Shown here: positions 62,840 to 64,000 of the stretch, in pieces
Layout: every line of letters begins with the position of its first letter
Numbering within the stretch: the first letter of the stretch is position 1
Assembly: GCA_022749295.1 (NCBI GenBank)
Contig: CP062007.1
Coordinates: forward strand, 2,418,001 to 2,482,000
Length of the DNA: 64,000 nt
Direction of reading: 5' to 3'
From: Flavobacteriaceae bacterium GSB9
GTDB taxonomy: Bacteria; Bacteroidota; Bacteroidia; Flavobacteriales; Flavobacteriaceae
Translations under genes and position numbers: made by a program
Notes under the pieces: model-generated
Seen by the model: only the letters and a program-made list of their open reading frames with translations
The model's database searches: none
Told to the model about the DNA's origin: nothing

Positions 62840-63826
62840 TTGAAACGTGTTTTAATAACGGGAGCTGCTGGTTTTTTAGGATCGCATTTAAGTGATCGAT
62901 TTATAAATGAAGGTTATTATGTTATCGGCATGGATAACTTCATTACAGGTGATAAAAAGAACCTTGAGCACTTAGTAAACCATCCTCATTTTGAATTTAT
63001 TGAACACGATATTACCGAGTTTGTTAGAATAGAAGGGAAATTAGATTACATACTTCACTTTGCATCTCCGGCAAGTCCAATAGATTATCTAAAAATACCT
63101 ATTCAAACTTTAAAAGTAGGATCGTTAGGAACTCATAATTTATTGGGTTTGGCAAAGGCCAAAAACGCCAGGATTTTAATCGCCTCAACTTCCGAAGTGT
63201 ATGGCGACCCTTTGGTACATCCGCAAACCGAAAACTACTACGGAAATGTAAACACTATTGGGCCAAGAGGGGTGTATGATGAAGCCAAGCGTTTTCAAGA
63301 ATCCATCACCATGGCCTACCATAGGTTTCATGGGTTAGAAACTCGAATAGTCAGGATTTTTAACACGTATGGGCCTCGTATGCGCCTCAACGATGGCCGT
63401 GTAATTCCAGCCTTTATAGGTCAGGCTTTAAGAGGTGAAGACTTAACTGTTTTTGGTGATGGCTCGCAAACGCGCTCATTTTGTTATGTTGATGATCAAG
63501 TAGAAGGCATTTACAGACTATTGTTGAGTGATTATGTCTATCCAGTCAATATAGGTAACCCGCACGAAATTACCATTAAGGCGTTTGCCGAAGAAATCAT
63601 TAAACTTACCGGCACATCACAAAAAATAATTTATAAAGAGCTTCCAGAAAACGACCCGTTACAACGCCAGCCCGATATTACGTTAGCAAAAAAAATACTA
63701 AATTGGGAGCCTAAAATCGATAGAGCCAAAGGCATGAATACCACCTACAATTATTTCAAAACACTATCTAAAGAAGAATTGTTTAAAAGTGAGCACAAAG
63801 ATTTTACGAAACATATAAAACAATAA
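62840..63826 (+). CDS. UDP-glucuronate decarboxylase (UDP-xylose synthase)
   Basis: The start is TTG at 62840, with AAGGAG at 62831-62836 just upstream, one of the few clear purine-rich sites here. The 328-residue SDR has [14 protein letters not shown], the active-site YDEAK in [24 protein letters not shown] and [13 protein letters not shown], all typical of UXS. It decarboxylates UDP-glucuronate to UDP-xylose. With ugd upstream, the cluster can supply glucuronate and xylose. It ends 3 bp before the WcaJ-like gene. Confidence 0.95.
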   Translation: MKRVLITGAAGFLGSHLSDRFINEGYYVIGMDNFITGDKKNLEHLVNHPHFEFIEHDITEFVRIEGKLDYILHFASPASPIDYLKIPIQTLKVGSLGTHNLLGLAKAKNARILIASTSEVYGDPLVHPQTENYYGNVNTIGPRGVYDEAKRFQESITMAYHRFHGLETRIVRIFNTYGPRMRLNDGRVIPAFIGQALRGEDLTVFGDGSQTRSFCYVDDQVEGIYRLLLSDYVYPVNIGNPHEITIKAFAEEIIKLTGTSQKIIYKELPENDPLQRQPDITLAKKILNWEPKIDRAKGMNTTYNYFKTLSKEELFKSEHKDFTKHIKQ

Positions 63827-63828
63827 AA

Positions 63829-64000
63829 TTGAATACTTTTAAACAAGGTCGATATTCGGGTTACATAAAACCTATTCTGTACTTAGTTGATTTAAGTATC
63901 ATAACGGCTTCCATTTTCCTGTTTGAAATTAATTTGAACAATATTTATCTGTTTTTAACGTATGCTTCGGTACTTTGGTTCGTCATAGCGTTTAAAAACC
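63829..64000 (+). CDS. WcaJ-like initiating glycosyl-1-phosphate transferase, 3' end outside window
   Basis: The frame starts with TTG at 63829 and stays open to the window end (57 codons). The product reads NTFKQGRYSGYIKPI, then hydrophobic segments at about 16-36 and 41-56. This resembles the N-terminal membrane part of polyprenyl-phosphate hexose-1-phosphate transferases (PssY/WcaJ), which attach the first sugar to undecaprenyl phosphate. The catalytic C-terminal part is outside the window, so the call depends on the topology, sequence feel and gene context. Confidence 0.55.
   Translation, partial: MNTFKQGRYSGYIKPILYLVDLSIITASIFLFEINLNNIYLFLTYASVLWFVIAFKN

Noticed and set aside
1-64000. 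CRISPR arrays, rRNA genes, prophage or restriction/defence systems
   Set aside because: I saw no regularly spaced direct repeats, no rRNA-like sequence and no phage structural, nuclease or methylase gene sets. The only mobile items are the IS982-type element and the small cassette-like unit.

Overview
The window reads as chromosome of a low-GC Bacteroidota bacterium, most likely a marine Flavobacteriaceae. Supporting signs are a type IX secretion C-terminal domain, many promoter-like TAnnTTTG -7 elements, few Shine-Dalgarno sequences, Bacteroidota-specific families (DUF4175, DUF4837) and a beta-1,3-glucan (laminarin) utilisation cluster.

Region 1 (1-11.4 kb) is a laminarin-type cluster on the + strand. 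It holds a partial GH16 endo-glucanase, a large cytoplasmic phosphorylase that I assign to GH149, a GH17 lipoprotein, a GH30 lipoprotein, a GPH/MFS sugar transporter and a cytosolic GH17-like protein. After a terminator comes a secreted protein with two related putative glucan-binding modules and a T9SS sorting domain. The implied route is cell-surface or periplasmic cleavage and debranching, import of short beta-glucans by the MFS carrier, and cytosolic phosphorolysis to glucose-1-phosphate.

Region 2 (11.5-26.7 kb) is mixed housekeeping: a LysE exporter, a VOC-family gene inside nested inverted repeats that look like a small gene cassette, tRNA-Cys, folB, glnS, an intact IS982-family element with 8-bp target duplications, DUF1761 and GNAT-like proteins, a NarL-type two-component system next to a small secreted repeat protein, an SPFH protein, an outer-membrane barrel, an SGNH/sialate-O-acetylesterase-like enzyme and gltX.

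Region 3 (26.8-44.9 kb) is core: a DUF4175 giant coiled-coil protein, ybeY, mnmG, a methyltransferase, an OmpH/Skp-like lipoprotein, holB, pgk, an MltD-like transglycosylase, a DUF4837 lipoprotein, tatA, an M23 peptidase, a GH3-type adenylating enzyme and a conserved protein with a nucleoside-phosphorylase-like tail. Two near-perfect parS palindromes bracket mnmG and the small gene after it, suggesting this part of the chromosome lies near the origin.

Region 4 (44.9 kb to the end) is a long surface-polysaccharide locus on one strand. It starts with a Wzz-like protein and dTDP-rhamnose genes (rfbBACD, with rfbD short at its C-terminus), then GDP-fucose genes (gmd, fcl). A very AT-rich core follows, with a nonulosonate synthase, a CMP-nonulosonate cytidylyltransferase fused to a KdsC-like phosphatase, an unassigned GT-B protein with sialyltransferase-like DDG/HP/SS motifs, a flippase and two polymerase/ligase-type membrane proteins. 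Glycosyltransferases, a WcaF-type acetyltransferase, ugd, a UDP-xylose synthase and the first codons of a WcaJ-type initiating transferase complete it. The predicted glycan could contain rhamnose, fucose, xylose or glucuronate and a nonulosonic acid. The most novel element is the nonulosonate module with its candidate transferase (51.4-54.6 kb).
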